Source: Candidatus Accumulibacter regalis
Lineage (GTDB): Bacteria; Pseudomonadota; Gammaproteobacteria; Burkholderiales; Rhodocyclaceae
Length of the DNA: 42,247 bases
Direction of reading: 5' to 3'
Assembly (NCBI GenBank): GCA_000585075.1
Contig: JEMY01000011.1
Location: 378-42,624, forward strand
Part shown: positions 15,880 to 23,882 of the stretch, one piece after another
How the letters are laid out: every line of letters starts with the position of its first letter
Position numbering within the stretch: the first letter of the stretch is position 1
Notes under the pieces: generated by a model
The model's input: only the letters and a program-made list of their open reading frames with translations
Databases searched by the model: none
What the model was told of the DNA's origin: nothing
Position numbers and translations under genes: made by a program

Positions 15880-18702
15880 ATGTACGAGGTCTATGCCTAC
15901 TGGAATGTCGCCGAGCTGGAGGCGATGTTCAATGCCGTCGCGGCGATTATGGGCAGCGGCGACTACCTCGGCCTGCTGCGGACCATGGCGATCGTCGGCG
16001 TGATCGTCGTCGTCATCGCCACCCTGAGCGGACGCGAACGACTCGACGGGATGTGGAAATGGCTCTTCTTCCTGGCCATCTTCCAGGCGCTTCTGCTCGT
16101 GCCGAAGGTGACGGTCACCATCGTCGATCGCACCGGCAACGAGCCGCCGCGTGCGGTGGCCAACGTGCCGATCGGGCTGGGTGCCTTCGCGCACGCGATG
16201 AGCAAGGTCGGCGACTGGCTGACCGGCGCTTTCGAGACCGTCTTCTCACTTCCCGACGACGTGCGCTTCCGCAAGAACGGCACCCTGTTTGGCCACCGGG
16301 TATTGGCCGAGAGATTTGCCGTGAAGAGCGGCAATCCGATACTGACCAGCAACCTGCTGGAGTTCTACCGCGAGTGCGTCGCGCCCGATGTGGCGACCGG
16401 CTACATCCGCATGAAGGAAGACATCATCGAGGTCAATAACGTCTGGGCCAGCCTGAACGGCAAGACCAACCCGGCGCGACTGGTGACCGTGCGCGACATC
16501 AGCGATCCGATGCTGCTGAACACCATTGGTTGTGATATCGCCTATCAGAGCCTCAGCACGCAGCTCACCGCCGAGTCGAACCGGCAGCTCACCTTGCTGG
16601 GTTCGCGCCTCTACCCAAGGATGAGCCAGGCCGACGCCGGCGCGGCGATCGTCGCCTCGCTTGCGACCTCGACCAACTATCTCCTGGGCATCGCCGCGTC
16701 GGCACAGGACACGGTCAAGCAGGCGATCGTCGCCAACTTCATGATCGATGCGCAGTACCTGCTGCCCGCGCAGCTGGGGGATGCCGCCAGCGCGCAGACC
16801 AACCTGGCGATGGCGCAATCGCTGCGCTCGACCAGTGACTCTTACAAGCTGATGGCGCGCATCGCGGAATCGACGATGCCCAAGGTGCGCAACGCCATCG
16901 AACTCGTTCAGTACGCGATTTTTCCGGTCTTCCTGCTCTTCGTGGTGATCAGCGGGCACCAGGCCGGGGCAATCATCAAATCCTACGCCACGAGCTTGTT
17001 CTGGATCCAGCTCTGGGCACCGCTCTACGCGGTGATGAACTTCATCATCACCATGTATTCGCGCAGCCACTACACCAACGGCAGCGCCGGCGGCGGCCTG
17101 GCGATCGAGCAGATGAGTTTCCTGAATACCGCGATCATCAGCGACCAAGCGATTGCCGGGATGCTGGTGATCTCGATCCCGGCCATTGCCGCGGCCATCG
17201 TCAAAGGCGGCGAGGTCGGCCTGCAGGCTGTCGCCGGTCTGGTGGCCCCGCCGCGGGATCCCGAGAAGATCGCCAGCGCCCTGGCGATGGGCAACATGCA
17301 GATGGGCCACGCCTCGATCAACAATGTCAGTCACGACACCCAGAAGGGCCTGACGGTGGACATGAACCCGAGCCTTCGGCAGGGGATGACCAACTATCAG
17401 GCGCGCGGAGGATTCGACTACAGCCACTTTTCTGGCGGCGGCTTTGTCGTCCGCCAGGGAAAGAGCGATGTGCGCGCCGACATGGCGCTCAACGATTCCC
17501 TGGGTGCCGCGGCGAAGGAGAATTACGAACGTTCCCAGCAGGCGACCCGACAACACTCCGCCGAGTATGCCGAAAGTGCGCTCACGGCGCTCAAACAGGA
17601 GGCCGGATTCGAGCGCAGCCACAGCCAGGGCAGCAGCGATGGCACGGGCTACCGCCACGGCATGGGCTCGAGTCGCAACCACGAAGCGAACGACAGCCTG
17701 CGCCAGGTCGATCAGTGGGCCAAAAAACTCGGTGTCAGCGAAAAGGTGGCGATGGAGATGATGATCGGCGCCTCGATGGGCATGAATACGCCGAAGCTCC
17801 TCGAGATCGCCGGGCTTCGCGGGGGGGTGGAGCTCTCCGCCAAGCTGCGCAACTCTGCCGACGCCACGCGATCGCTGGAGGAGATGGCGCAGTTCGCCAG
17901 TGAATCGAGCTTCGGAAAAAAGGTTGGCACCGTGCTCGACAACGGCTGGGAGCGCAACTATCGAAGCACCGACGACGGCAGGACTTCGGGCAGCGAGGGG
18001 ATGCGTGCATCACTGGATCACGCGCGGCAATCGCGCGAAGCCTTCAGCGCCTCCTTGCAGGAAACGGAAGGGCATCGGCAGATGTGGGAGCTGTCGCACA
18101 GCGGTCAGCTGGGCTCGAACCTGCAGCTCCAGGATCACTTCATCAAGGATTTTCTGCTGCCCAAGGTCGATTTTAACTACGAGACGTTCCAGGGGATCAT
18201 GGGCGACCCGTACAAGCTGCGTCCCTACATTGCCGAATACACCGCGCAGAACTACGACCGGATGCTCGGCGAGATGGCCGGTCAGGTGCAGGGGGCAGAT
18301 GCGGTCGGCGCGCGGCACGAGGCGGATCGAAGCAGCGTTCCCGGTGCCGCTGCGGTCGGGCAGGCGGGCGCCGGGTATCTTGGTCAGGTGACGGGCAGGG
18401 CGGCAGGGGCCGGGGTCTCGGCCCAGGGGCGCCCGAGTGATCAGACCGCGCATACGGCGATGCGTGAATTCTCGACGAACGCGTATGCGATACGGGACCG
18501 CAAGGAGGGAGCGGCGCAGACGCAGCAGGAGAACGCGACACCGACCGATTTCAGCAAGTTGGAACCCGTGTCGCCGGTCGGCAAGGGCGCGGCAGTTGTC
18601 GGTGAGGTTGGGAAAGCCGCAGGACGGGTGGTCGAGGGGCTGAGCGGGGATGATCCCGGTCAGTATGTTCGGGACACGCTGGCGGGGAAGAAGAAGCCTT
18701 GA
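15880..18702 (+). CDS. traG: Conjugal transfer protein TraG (mating-pair stabilisation)
   Basis: The 940-residue product is the size of F TraG. The N-terminal half has a TraG_N-type membrane region with helices near 30-50, 60-82, 345-375 and 425-450 (examples YLGLLRTMAIVGVIVVVIATL and FPVFLLFVVISGHQAG). It carries the conserved SLFWIQLWAPLYAVMNFI segment. The C-terminal half is soluble, Ser/Gln-rich and helical, as in TraG domains that act in mating-pair stabilisation and entry exclusion. It is the last gene of the left operon and is followed by a hairpin. Confidence 0.92.
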   Translation: MYEVYAYWNVAELEAMFNAVAAIMGSGDYLGLLRTMAIVGVIVVVIATLSGRERLDGMWKWLFFLAIFQALLLVPKVTVTIVDRTGNEPPRAVANVPIGLGAFAHAMSKVGDWLTGAFETVFSLPDDVRFRKNGTLFGHRVLAERFAVKSGNPILTSNLLEFYRECVAPDVATGYIRMKEDIIEVNNVWASLNGKTNPARLVTVRDISDPMLLNTIGCDIAYQSLSTQLTAESNRQLTLLGSRLYPRMSQADAGAAIVASLATSTNYLLGIAASAQDTVKQAIVANFMIDAQYLLPAQLGDAASAQTNLAMAQSLRSTSDSYKLMARIAESTMPKVRNAIELVQYAIFPVFLLFVVISGHQAGAIIKSYATSLFWIQLWAPLYAVMNFIITMYSRSHYTNGSAGGGLAIEQMSFLNTAIISDQAIAGMLVISIPAIAAAIVKGGEVGLQAVAGLVAPPRDPEKIASALAMGNMQMGHASINNVSHDTQKGLTVDMNPSLRQGMTNYQARGGFDYSHFSGGGFVVRQGKSDVRADMALNDSLGAAAKENYERSQQATRQHSAEYAESALTALKQEAGFERSHSQGSSDGTGYRHGMGSSRNHEANDSLRQVDQWAKKLGVSEKVAMEMMIGASMGMNTPKLLEIAGLRGGVELSAKLRNSADATRSLEEMAQFASESSFGKKVGTVLDNGWERNYRSTDDGRTSGSEGMRASLDHARQSREAFSASLQETEGHRQMWELSHSGQLGSNLQLQDHFIKDFLLPKVDFNYETFQGIMGDPYKLRPYIAEYTAQNYDRMLGEMAGQVQGADAVGARHEADRSSVPGAAAVGQAGAGYLGQVTGRAAGAGVSAQGRPSDQTAHTAMREFSTNAYAIRDRKEGAAQTQQENATPTDFSKLEPVSPVGKGAAVVGEVGKAAGRVVEGLSGDDPGQYVRDTLAGKKKP

Positions 18703-18713
18703 GCCGACGCGGT

Positions 18714-18750
18714 GGCCTTCTGGGCAAAGGACGCCTCTTGCCCAAGGGCC
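18714..18750. terminator. Hairpin between convergent traG and the minus-strand gene pair
   Basis: GGCCTTCTGGGCAA pairs imperfectly with TTGCCCAAGGGCC around a 10-base loop. It lies between the traG stop and the end of the convergent gene. There is no long T-run, so termination efficiency is uncertain, but placement fits a bidirectional terminator. Confidence 0.5.
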
Positions 18751-18754
18751 GTGA

Positions 18755-19438
18755 TCAGCCACCCGTGAGGTCAGCGGCGCGCCACTCCAACGGTTCGAGT
18801 GCCACTCGTTGCGCCGCGTTCGCCACCGCATGTGCGCTGCGCAGGTACCGTGGTCGCTCGTGCTTGGCGAAGTCTTCGATCATCTGATCGACAGTGCTCG
18901 CGAAGTCCGCGGCCGCAGCGGTCTTGGCCAGGCAAGGAAAGTAGGCCGCAAACACGCTGCGCCAGTCGACGCCAAGTTGCCAGGAGCCGCCCTCGTCGGC
19001 GAAAAAGATTACGTCATCGTGGCACTCGTCGATATGCCGAAGCAGCCCGAAAAGGAGCTCGAACGCCTGGCGGGCGACTTCGTATTGTCCGCCGTCCGCG
19101 GCACTGATGCATCTGCGCAGCAGACGCTTGAACTCGGCGATGAAGGCATCCGTGCCCCGCGAATGTTGCGTGCAGTTTCTGGAATTCACCGCGAAGTCTT
19201 CGAAGTAGCGACCGGCCAGACTATCGACGTGGAACGTCTGCACTTCGTCGAGTAAGGCGTTTGGTGTTGCGCTCGCTTCTTCCAAGTCGTCGACGAGCAC
19301 GTAGTCGCCCACGAGAGCCTTCAACGTCGCTTTTGGCACGAGTTCTATCGCGCGTTCGGCGATGATCAGCAGATCGCCACGGCGCATTCCTCGCAGTTCC
19401 TTTCGCAGTATTTCCAGATTGGTGATGTGGCTCGTCAT
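18755..19438 (-). CDS. Unknown protein, second gene of an accessory pair
   Basis: The 227-residue product begins MTSHITNLEILRKELRGM. It is mostly helical, with a cluster HIDECHDDVIFFADEGGSWQLGVDW near the middle and YFEDFAVNSRNCTQHSRGTDAFIAEFKRLLRR before it. I do not recognise a family. The start at 19438 is preferred; a longer in-frame extension to 19846 runs antisense to nothing known and overlaps the upstream gene. It lies 55 bp downstream of the HEAAH-motif gene on the same strand and is convergent with traG. The two genes are probably co-transcribed. Confidence 0.7.
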   Translation of the reverse strand: MTSHITNLEILRKELRGMRRGDLLIIAERAIELVPKATLKALVGDYVLVDDLEEASATPNALLDEVQTFHVDSLAGRYFEDFAVNSRNCTQHSRGTDAFIAEFKRLLRRCISAADGGQYEVARQAFELLFGLLRHIDECHDDVIFFADEGGSWQLGVDWRSVFAAYFPCLAKTAAAADFASTVDQMIEDFAKHERPRYLRSAHAVANAAQRVALEPLEWRAADLTGG

Positions 19439-19493
19439 CCTGCGGCCTCCACGTGAAGTAGAGGAGGGCACGGCCCTTCCCTGAGCAATCGCA

Positions 19494-20351
19494 TCACGCT
19501 GCTCCCAACAGAGCGCGTCGCGCCACGCGCGGAGGCGAACAGCGCTGGAGGATCCGCTTCCAACCGTTGCGGACTGCGACGGCCTCGCGCAGGATTTCCA
19601 CGTACTCGACCGCATCCACGCGCTCATCGGGTGGCATCGATCCCTGCTCGTGTTCCGTGAGCAGCCGCTGCCTCTCCCGCGGGCCGTCGCCGAGCGCCTG
19701 AAGGCGGCTGTAGGCCTCGCAGGCGTACGCGAAAGTCTCGCGCTTGCCAAAATCGATCTCCAGCAGCCACTCACGCGTCCGAGTTGCCCGTAGTCCGATC
19801 GTCTCGCGCTTGCAGTTGTGGAAGATGTGCGCCGCCTCGTGCACAACGAAGTCTTCGAAGCGACCAGGCGCGTCGAAAGAGGCTGCCGACAGATAGCAGG
19901 TCGTCTCCTCGCTCAGACCCAGCAGGCCTGGGGCGTCCTCAGCAAGCAGGTCCGCGCCCAGTCCCGCCAGATAGAGGTTCGCCAGGTCCCAGGCGGTGGC
20001 CAGCCATGGCGTGCTTTGCAGCTGCGCATCGATCGTGGCCGGAGTGAGAAGAATGACCGAGCGTTCGAGCAGATCGAGGACCAACGCCTGCTCGCAAGCC
20101 GGGAACAGGCCACGCACCATCGGTGCCACTTTCTCGCGCGTGAAGGCGACGATGTCGAGGTTGATGACTGCTTCGGGGAATGCGAGGTGCAGGGTGCGGC
20201 TATGGACCGCGGCGATCAGTGCCGCGCGCAGCGCGGCCTCCCCGCAGTGGACGCGGGCGAGGAAGTCGTTCCCCGGCCAGGCGCGGAAGTGGGCATCGTG
20301 CTCGCCGCTGCGAAGGTAGCGTTCGGTAGCCTGTTCAGGGGTTTCGGGCAT
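19494..20351 (-). CDS. Unknown protein with HEAAH zincin-like motif
   Basis: The 285-residue product begins MPETPEQATERYLRSGEHDAHF and contains VVHEAAHIFHN, with H171-E172-x-x-H175 matching the zinc-metallopeptidase consensus. A downstream Glu in the following helix (WLLEIDFGKRETFAYACEAY) could be the third ligand, which is inference. The rest is unfamiliar. The ATG at 20351 has AAGGA about 12 bp upstream; an in-frame start at 20393 is less likely. It leads a two-gene unit with the 227-residue protein. It could be a peptidase-like toxin or an anti-defence factor, but nothing in the sequence decides this. Confidence 0.75.
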   Translation of the reverse strand: MPETPEQATERYLRSGEHDAHFRAWPGNDFLARVHCGEAALRAALIAAVHSRTLHLAFPEAVINLDIVAFTREKVAPMVRGLFPACEQALVLDLLERSVILLTPATIDAQLQSTPWLATAWDLANLYLAGLGADLLAEDAPGLLGLSEETTCYLSAASFDAPGRFEDFVVHEAAHIFHNCKRETIGLRATRTREWLLEIDFGKRETFAYACEAYSRLQALGDGPRERQRLLTEHEQGSMPPDERVDAVEYVEILREAVAVRNGWKRILQRCSPPRVARRALLGAA

Positions 20352-20969
20352 CGGTCTTCGTCCTTTGGAAGGCCTATTGTCTTCGCAAATCAATATTCCA
20401 GCACAGGTATTGGCCGGGTCTCGTTGGGCGCGCCGGGAAGAACGTCGACGACGTCAAGTACTGTCGACCCGTCAACGAAAGATCCGCCTGTCGCTGGCCA
20501 TGAATGGGGGCACGCTTGCCACGGTTCCTTCTGTTCGCCGTCGGTGACCAAGTTCTGACGCGGCAAGCGAAGCGCCAAGATAAGTCTGCGGACGAGCAGG
20601 TCGGTGTGGGTGAATTTGCGAGGTGACCGGGAAGTCGAAGCGGGGTTGCGGGTCGAAGAAAGGGCGCTTTTGTGCGGGGCAACGCCCGCATGGCCGAACG
20701 CGTTTCGGGCGTGCACCCGTTGCGAGCGGCGCGTCTCACAGGGGATCGGCATCATCATTAACCGGCTACTCGCCAACGCCATTCTGCTCTCTCTGGTCCG
20801 ACACAAGTAGGTGGCCGAGTGCGCGCCTGAATTTGATGGCGCAGGTTGGGTCGGGCTCCTTAGTTGACCGCGCGGCCTAGCAATGGGTAGATGAGCACTG
20901 TCTGGAGAGGCCTGAGGGAGGCCTCATTTGGTGGCTTTCAGCGATGAGCAGACGGTCGCGGTTTTTTTT

Positions 20970-21110
20970 TCAGAAGCCGACGACGTTAGCCTGAAGCGCT
21001 CAGCCGTAAGCGGTCATTCGGCTGCGCCTGTGACTTTCTTCGCCTGACCGGCCGCTATGCGCCGGTAAGCAGCCGGTGGGCGCAGAATGGCGTCGGTCGG
21101 CAGCCGGCCA
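20970..21110 (+). repeat. Long repeat, left copy (inverted partner at 33938-34080)
   Basis: This stretch matches the reverse complement of 33938-34080 at roughly 85-90% by eye. The shared blocks include AGCGGTCATTCGGCT, TGACTTTCTTCGCC and GGTAAGCAGCCGGTGGGC. The two inverted copies bracket the 13-kb defence/integron island. No coding sense is seen in it. Confidence 0.85.
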
Positions 21111-21346
21111 AGAAGAGACGGTGGAAAAGTCTGCCGACAGCGGTCATTGAAGCAGCCTGGGTGTATGCTATCGACCTAGCCAGCGACGTGCCGCCTTTGA
21201 CGATTTCCTATCCTGTATAGAATCAGAACACAGAGGATGAAGTGCCCCATTTGGTAAGCTTCCAGCGTTCCCAGCGACGTCTCTTTCGAGAGCGGGCCCC
21301 AATGTTGCGCAGCAAGACTGTCGCCAGAAAACAAACTTAGCGGTGA
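21093..21346 (+). repeat. Direct repeat, copy 1, ending in an attI-like site
   Basis: This region and 22028-22273 align along their length, with the strongest blocks at the start (CCGGCCA..GAAGAGAC..TG) and the middle (TGGGTGTATGCTATCGACC). They also match at the end (TTGCGCAGCAA then CTGTCGCC). Each copy stands immediately upstream of a cassette-like gene. Copy 1 also holds a possible promoter, TTGACG (21197) and TAGAAT (21218) with a short 15-bp spacer. Confidence 0.75.
21300..21342 (+). other. attI-like integron recombination site 1 (degenerate core)
   Basis: AATGTTGCGCAGCAAG, then CTGTCGCC, then AAAACAAACTTAGCG parallel the class 1 integron attI1 end as I remember it (GATGTTACGCAGCAGG, CAGTCGCCC, AAAACAAAGTTAGGC). 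The recombination core reads CTTAGCG instead of GTTRRRY, so it is probably inactive. A gene starts 12 bp after the core, as the first cassette of an array would. Confidence 0.65.
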
Positions 21347-21353
21347 CAAAACG

Positions 21354-22007
21354 ATGCCTCCCGAAATCCTACAGTTCCTGAATGCGAACGCAAGCGCAGT
21401 CTTTGGCCTTCTTGGTGCTCTTGGAGGGGGAGTTCTTTCCTTCGTTGCCGCTCTCCTGCTAAAGCAGCGCGACTTCAGGCTTCAGATTCGATCAAAGATA
21501 GTGGATAGGCAGATTGCAGCTCACGAACGCATCCTCCAGCTTGCACAAGACTTACGTACTATGGGCTCGCTCGGCACGCTCGACACCGACGAAGAGATAT
21601 CGCGCGGCCCCATAATTCTCCTATCAAAGAATGCATTTGAAGACTGGTTTACTCTCTTCACAGAGCAGCAACTCGCTGGTTCAACTTGGCTGACTACGGG
21701 AACGAAGCGCGAGGTGGCGTTTGTGCAAGACTACCTTGGCACTCTCCATATGCATTTGGTTGATGTTCCGTCGAAAAAATACTTCGATCTAGCGCAATTG
21801 ATTCGCCAAGACTTCATTGATCTGTCGAGCCGTCTCGAAAAAACCGCGTTCGCCTTCTTCGAAACAGGAATACACCGCGCGAGACTGGATAGTCTTTCTG
21901 CTTGGCACAAGTACAAGAGGCCGGTCACCGAGCGCAGACTCGCGAATACTGCGCTAGTTCAGAAAATAGCCGCGTTTAAGAATGCCTTGCGAGAGCTTCC
22001 GACGTGA
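21354..22007 (+). CDS. Membrane-anchored protein of unknown function, first cassette-like gene
   Basis: The 217-residue product has one N-terminal transmembrane segment (VFGLLGALGGGVLSFVAALLL, about 17-37) followed by a helical cytoplasmic domain (KQRDFRLQIRSKIVDRQIAAHERILQLAQDL). No catalytic motif is recognised. Topology resembles the product at 22729: a short membrane anchor then a long helical region. The ATG follows the attI-like core directly with a poor ribosome-binding site. No attC is visible downstream, so it is either a truncated cassette or not a cassette. Base composition is lower in GC than in the tra genes. Confidence 0.7.
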   Translation: MPPEILQFLNANASAVFGLLGALGGGVLSFVAALLLKQRDFRLQIRSKIVDRQIAAHERILQLAQDLRTMGSLGTLDTDEEISRGPIILLSKNAFEDWFTLFTEQQLAGSTWLTTGTKREVAFVQDYLGTLHMHLVDVPSKKYFDLAQLIRQDFIDLSSRLEKTAFAFFETGIHRARLDSLSAWHKYKRPVTERRLANTALVQKIAAFKNALRELPT

Positions 22008-22027
22008 CGGCCCGGTTTCATTTGCCC

Positions 22028-22273
22028 TCAGGCAGCACCCGGCCATGAAGAGACAGTGAAGAAGTCCGCCGAAAGCAGCCATTGGAAGGGTCTGGGTGTA
22101 TGCTATCGACCTAGCCTGCAAAGGCCGCTTCCACGATTATTTAGTACTGCAAAGAGATAGCAAACGAAAGGCGTGGACCCTGCTGCAGTGAGGCGTGCAT
22201 ACGTTCCGAGCGAGGCCGAGTTACGGAGCAACTCCGATATTGCGCAGCAAAACTGTCGCCCTAAAAGTTAGAA
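22028..22273 (+). repeat. Direct repeat, copy 2, ending in an attI-like site
   Basis: This is the second copy of the repeat at 21093-21346, about 70% similar by eye. It starts just downstream of the stop at 22007 and ends 20 bp before the Excalibur-like gene. Its insertion or duplication may have removed the attC of the preceding gene. Confidence 0.7.
22220..22273 (+). other. attI-like integron recombination site 2
   Basis: GTTACGGAGCAAC, then GATATTGCGCAGCA, CTGTCGCCCTAAAA and a core GTTAGAA closely parallel the class 1 attI1 order recalled from memory (GTTATGGAGCAGCAAC, GATGTTACGCAGCA, CAGTCGCCCTAAAA, GTTAGGC). The core matches GTTRRRY except in its last base. The next gene starts 20 bp after it. 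No integrase gene lies beside it. Confidence 0.7.
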
Positions 22274-22292
22274 CTTTCGAGTCACCAAATCT

Positions 22293-22586
22293 ATGAAAAA
22301 GCTTATTCTTATCGCAATTCTTGCCACTATCGGTTGGCAGGGCTACGCAAAATATCAAAGCCAACACGTCGCTATGGCTAGCGCCCAGAGCTCGGCCGAA
22401 CCCGCACGTCCCCGTAGTTCCGCTCCAGAAACAATCCCTTCAACGAAGTTCAAGTGCGACGGCCGTACATACTGCTCCCAAATGACATCCTGCCAAGAAG
22501 CGACCTTCTTCTTGCAAAATTGCCCTGGGGTCAAGATGGATGGAAACAACGACGGCATTCCCTGCGAGAAGCAATGGTGCAAATGA
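22293..22586 (+). CDS. Secreted Excalibur-domain-like protein, integron cassette gene
   Basis: The 97-residue product has an N-terminal signal/anchor (KLILIAILATIGWQGYA), a short Ser/Pro linker and a Cys-rich C-terminus: FKCDGRTYCSQMTSCQEATFFLQNCPGVKMD, then DGNNDGIPCEKQWC. The DxNxDGxPCE motif is the Excalibur calcium-binding pattern. Such small extracellular proteins are frequent in integron cassettes. The gene is bounded by the attI-like core at 22267 and attC at 22624-22710, which is canonical one-gene cassette structure. Its substrate or role is unknown. Confidence 0.85.
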   Translation: MKKLILIAILATIGWQGYAKYQSQHVAMASAQSSAEPARPRSSAPETIPSTKFKCDGRTYCSQMTSCQEATFFLQNCPGVKMDGNNDGIPCEKQWCK

Positions 22587-22623
22587 TCAAAGTCGTAAAA
22601 CCCCGTGCGCATCGGCCCGCTAG

Positions 22624-22710
22624 TTCTAACCCAACGCTCAATCTCGCTTCCTTCCGTCACCGGACGCTGCGCGACAAAGCCGCGCAGCGCCTGTTAGCTC
22701 TTCGTTAGAC
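22624..22710 (+). other. attC recombination site 1
   Basis: The site runs from TTCTAAC (R'') to GTTAGAC (R', 22704-22710, a perfect GTTRRRY). L'' reads GCTCAA and L' reads TTAGC, which pair with one extrahelical base as in true attC sites. The centre is a perfect 9-bp stem (22665-22673 with 22681-22689, seven-base loop). This is a well-formed 87-bp attC. Confidence 0.88.
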
Positions 22711-22728
22711 CCACGCGAATTCTCATCC

Positions 22729-23559
22729 ATGTTTCTCGGTCTCGATCTCCAGACGTGGTTCGGCCTTACGGTTCTGGGTGCCATTGTCTCGACGATTGGC
22801 TCGCTACTTGGTGTGGTTCTCAAGGACTACGTCTTCTCCCGGTCCTTCGAGCGATGGAAGCAGCGCCAAACGTTGGAGCAGCTCTATCAGAAGTTCAGAG
22901 ATCCTCTACTTTTGTCCGCGCGCGAGCTCGCCTCACGAACGCTCGAAGTCCTCAACCACTTCCCAACCGTTTACCTCAATGAAAAAGTTCTTGCGTCACG
23001 CCCAGAGAAGCAAGTCGAAAATAGTATCCATGACTCTTACTTTCAACGCTACAAGCTGGTAAGCACAGCCTACCGAATAAGCTCGTTCATGGCCTGGGTG
23101 GAGCTTTATCGTCAAGAGTTGACTTTCTTGGATCCAGGAAACAACGTGCATGCCGCGAAGCTGGAGCGAGCTGTCGGCCTCATTCGCAGTGATCTGGCCG
23201 ATGGCCAACTCAATCACGCAGAGGATTGCGGCAAATGGAAAGACACCCTTGTTTTCCGAGAGGAGCTCCGCGCGATTGGTGAGTCTCTAATCGAAACGCG
23301 TGGGTCAACGCGCACCGTCATGGGCTATGGTCGGTACTGCGAGCAACTAGAGGCAACGACTCCGAACGCTGTTCAGCGGTGGTCGCCAGTCGTTCTAAAC
23401 TTTTTTCTCGATTTTGAACAGACAGGCAAGGATTTCCGCCAGACAAGATTGAAAAGACTACTCGTTCACCTCGTCGAATTGATGCGCCTCATAGACCATA
23501 ACCCCATCGAGCCGTACTTGGACAAGGCATATGTTGGACTCCGGGACGAGGTGCAGTAG
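22729..23559 (+). CDS. Membrane-anchored protein of unknown function, integron cassette gene
   Basis: The 276-residue product has an N-terminal transmembrane segment (GLTVLGAIVSTIGSLLGVVL, about 12-31), then a basic, mostly helical cytoplasmic domain. It contains SFERWKQRQTLEQLYQKFRDPLLLSARELASR. No enzymatic motif is recognised. The ATG follows the attC1 core by 19 bp and the stop lies 12 bp before attC2, which defines a complete cassette. Proteins with this plan are common among cassette-encoded unknowns. A role in phage defence is conceivable but unsupported. Confidence 0.8.
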   Translation: MFLGLDLQTWFGLTVLGAIVSTIGSLLGVVLKDYVFSRSFERWKQRQTLEQLYQKFRDPLLLSARELASRTLEVLNHFPTVYLNEKVLASRPEKQVENSIHDSYFQRYKLVSTAYRISSFMAWVELYRQELTFLDPGNNVHAAKLERAVGLIRSDLADGQLNHAEDCGKWKDTLVFREELRAIGESLIETRGSTRTVMGYGRYCEQLEATTPNAVQRWSPVVLNFFLDFEQTGKDFRQTRLKRLLVHLVELMRLIDHNPIEPYLDKAYVGLRDEVQ

Positions 23560-23571
23560 TGCGAGTTTTGG

Positions 23572-23648
23572 GGCTAACCTGGCGCTCAATCTCGCTCCCC
23601 CGGTAACTGGACGGCGCTAAAGCACCGCCGGTTAGCTTTACGTTGATG
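23572..23648 (+). other. attC recombination site 2
   Basis: GGCTAAC (R''), GCTCAAT (L''), TTAGC (L') and GTTGATG (R', 23642-23648) recur in the same order and spacing as in attC1, with a GC-rich stem between. The L boxes are identical to those of attC1. The R' core departs from GTTRRRY at two positions, so activity may be reduced. Confidence 0.8.
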
Positions 23649-23882
23649 CTGTGGAAGCACCACGTCGACCGACCGATTTTCCGGAAACCTTGTGCCGTTT
23701 TCGGATCGGTTGCCGCGCTTGGGGGCTTTTTAGAGACGGTCCATGATGCCCGAGTCGTACCGAACGGCAGCACGCGGCCATAAGCGGTTGTTTTAAGCCA
23801 GCATTCAAAACCTGCCGTTGACGTACTCAATGTTGATCACAATTACCTCTTCTCAACATTTTATGGAATATAAAAGGGAAGC
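23649..23882. other. Gap between attC2 and the HhH-like gene
   Basis: No gene is visible in these 234 bp. The last 60 bp become AT-rich (TTTTATGGAATATAAAAGG) and could hold the promoter and ribosome-binding site (AAGGGA) for the next gene. Confidence 0.4.

Larger units (their letters stand above)
20352..21353. other. 1-kb region without a supported gene
   Basis: It separates the minus-strand pair from the first plus-strand gene of the island. It contains a T9 run at about 20962-20970, the start of the long repeat (from 20970) and the first attI-like site. Short open frames overlap on both strands here, but none has a recognisable motif or ribosome-binding site. If an integron integrase once preceded the attI-like site on the minus strand, no trace of its conserved motifs is visible. 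Confidence 0.5.

Noticed and set aside
16246-17682. 478-codon minus-strand frame inside traG
   Set aside because: Arg/His/Gly-rich product with no motif, fully antisense to a well-recognised TraG.
20390-20806. Minus-strand frame of 138 codons upstream of the HEAAH gene
   Set aside because: No motif or ribosome-binding site; an alternative frame on the same strand is equally open. Considered as an integrase remnant, but no IntI motif is present.
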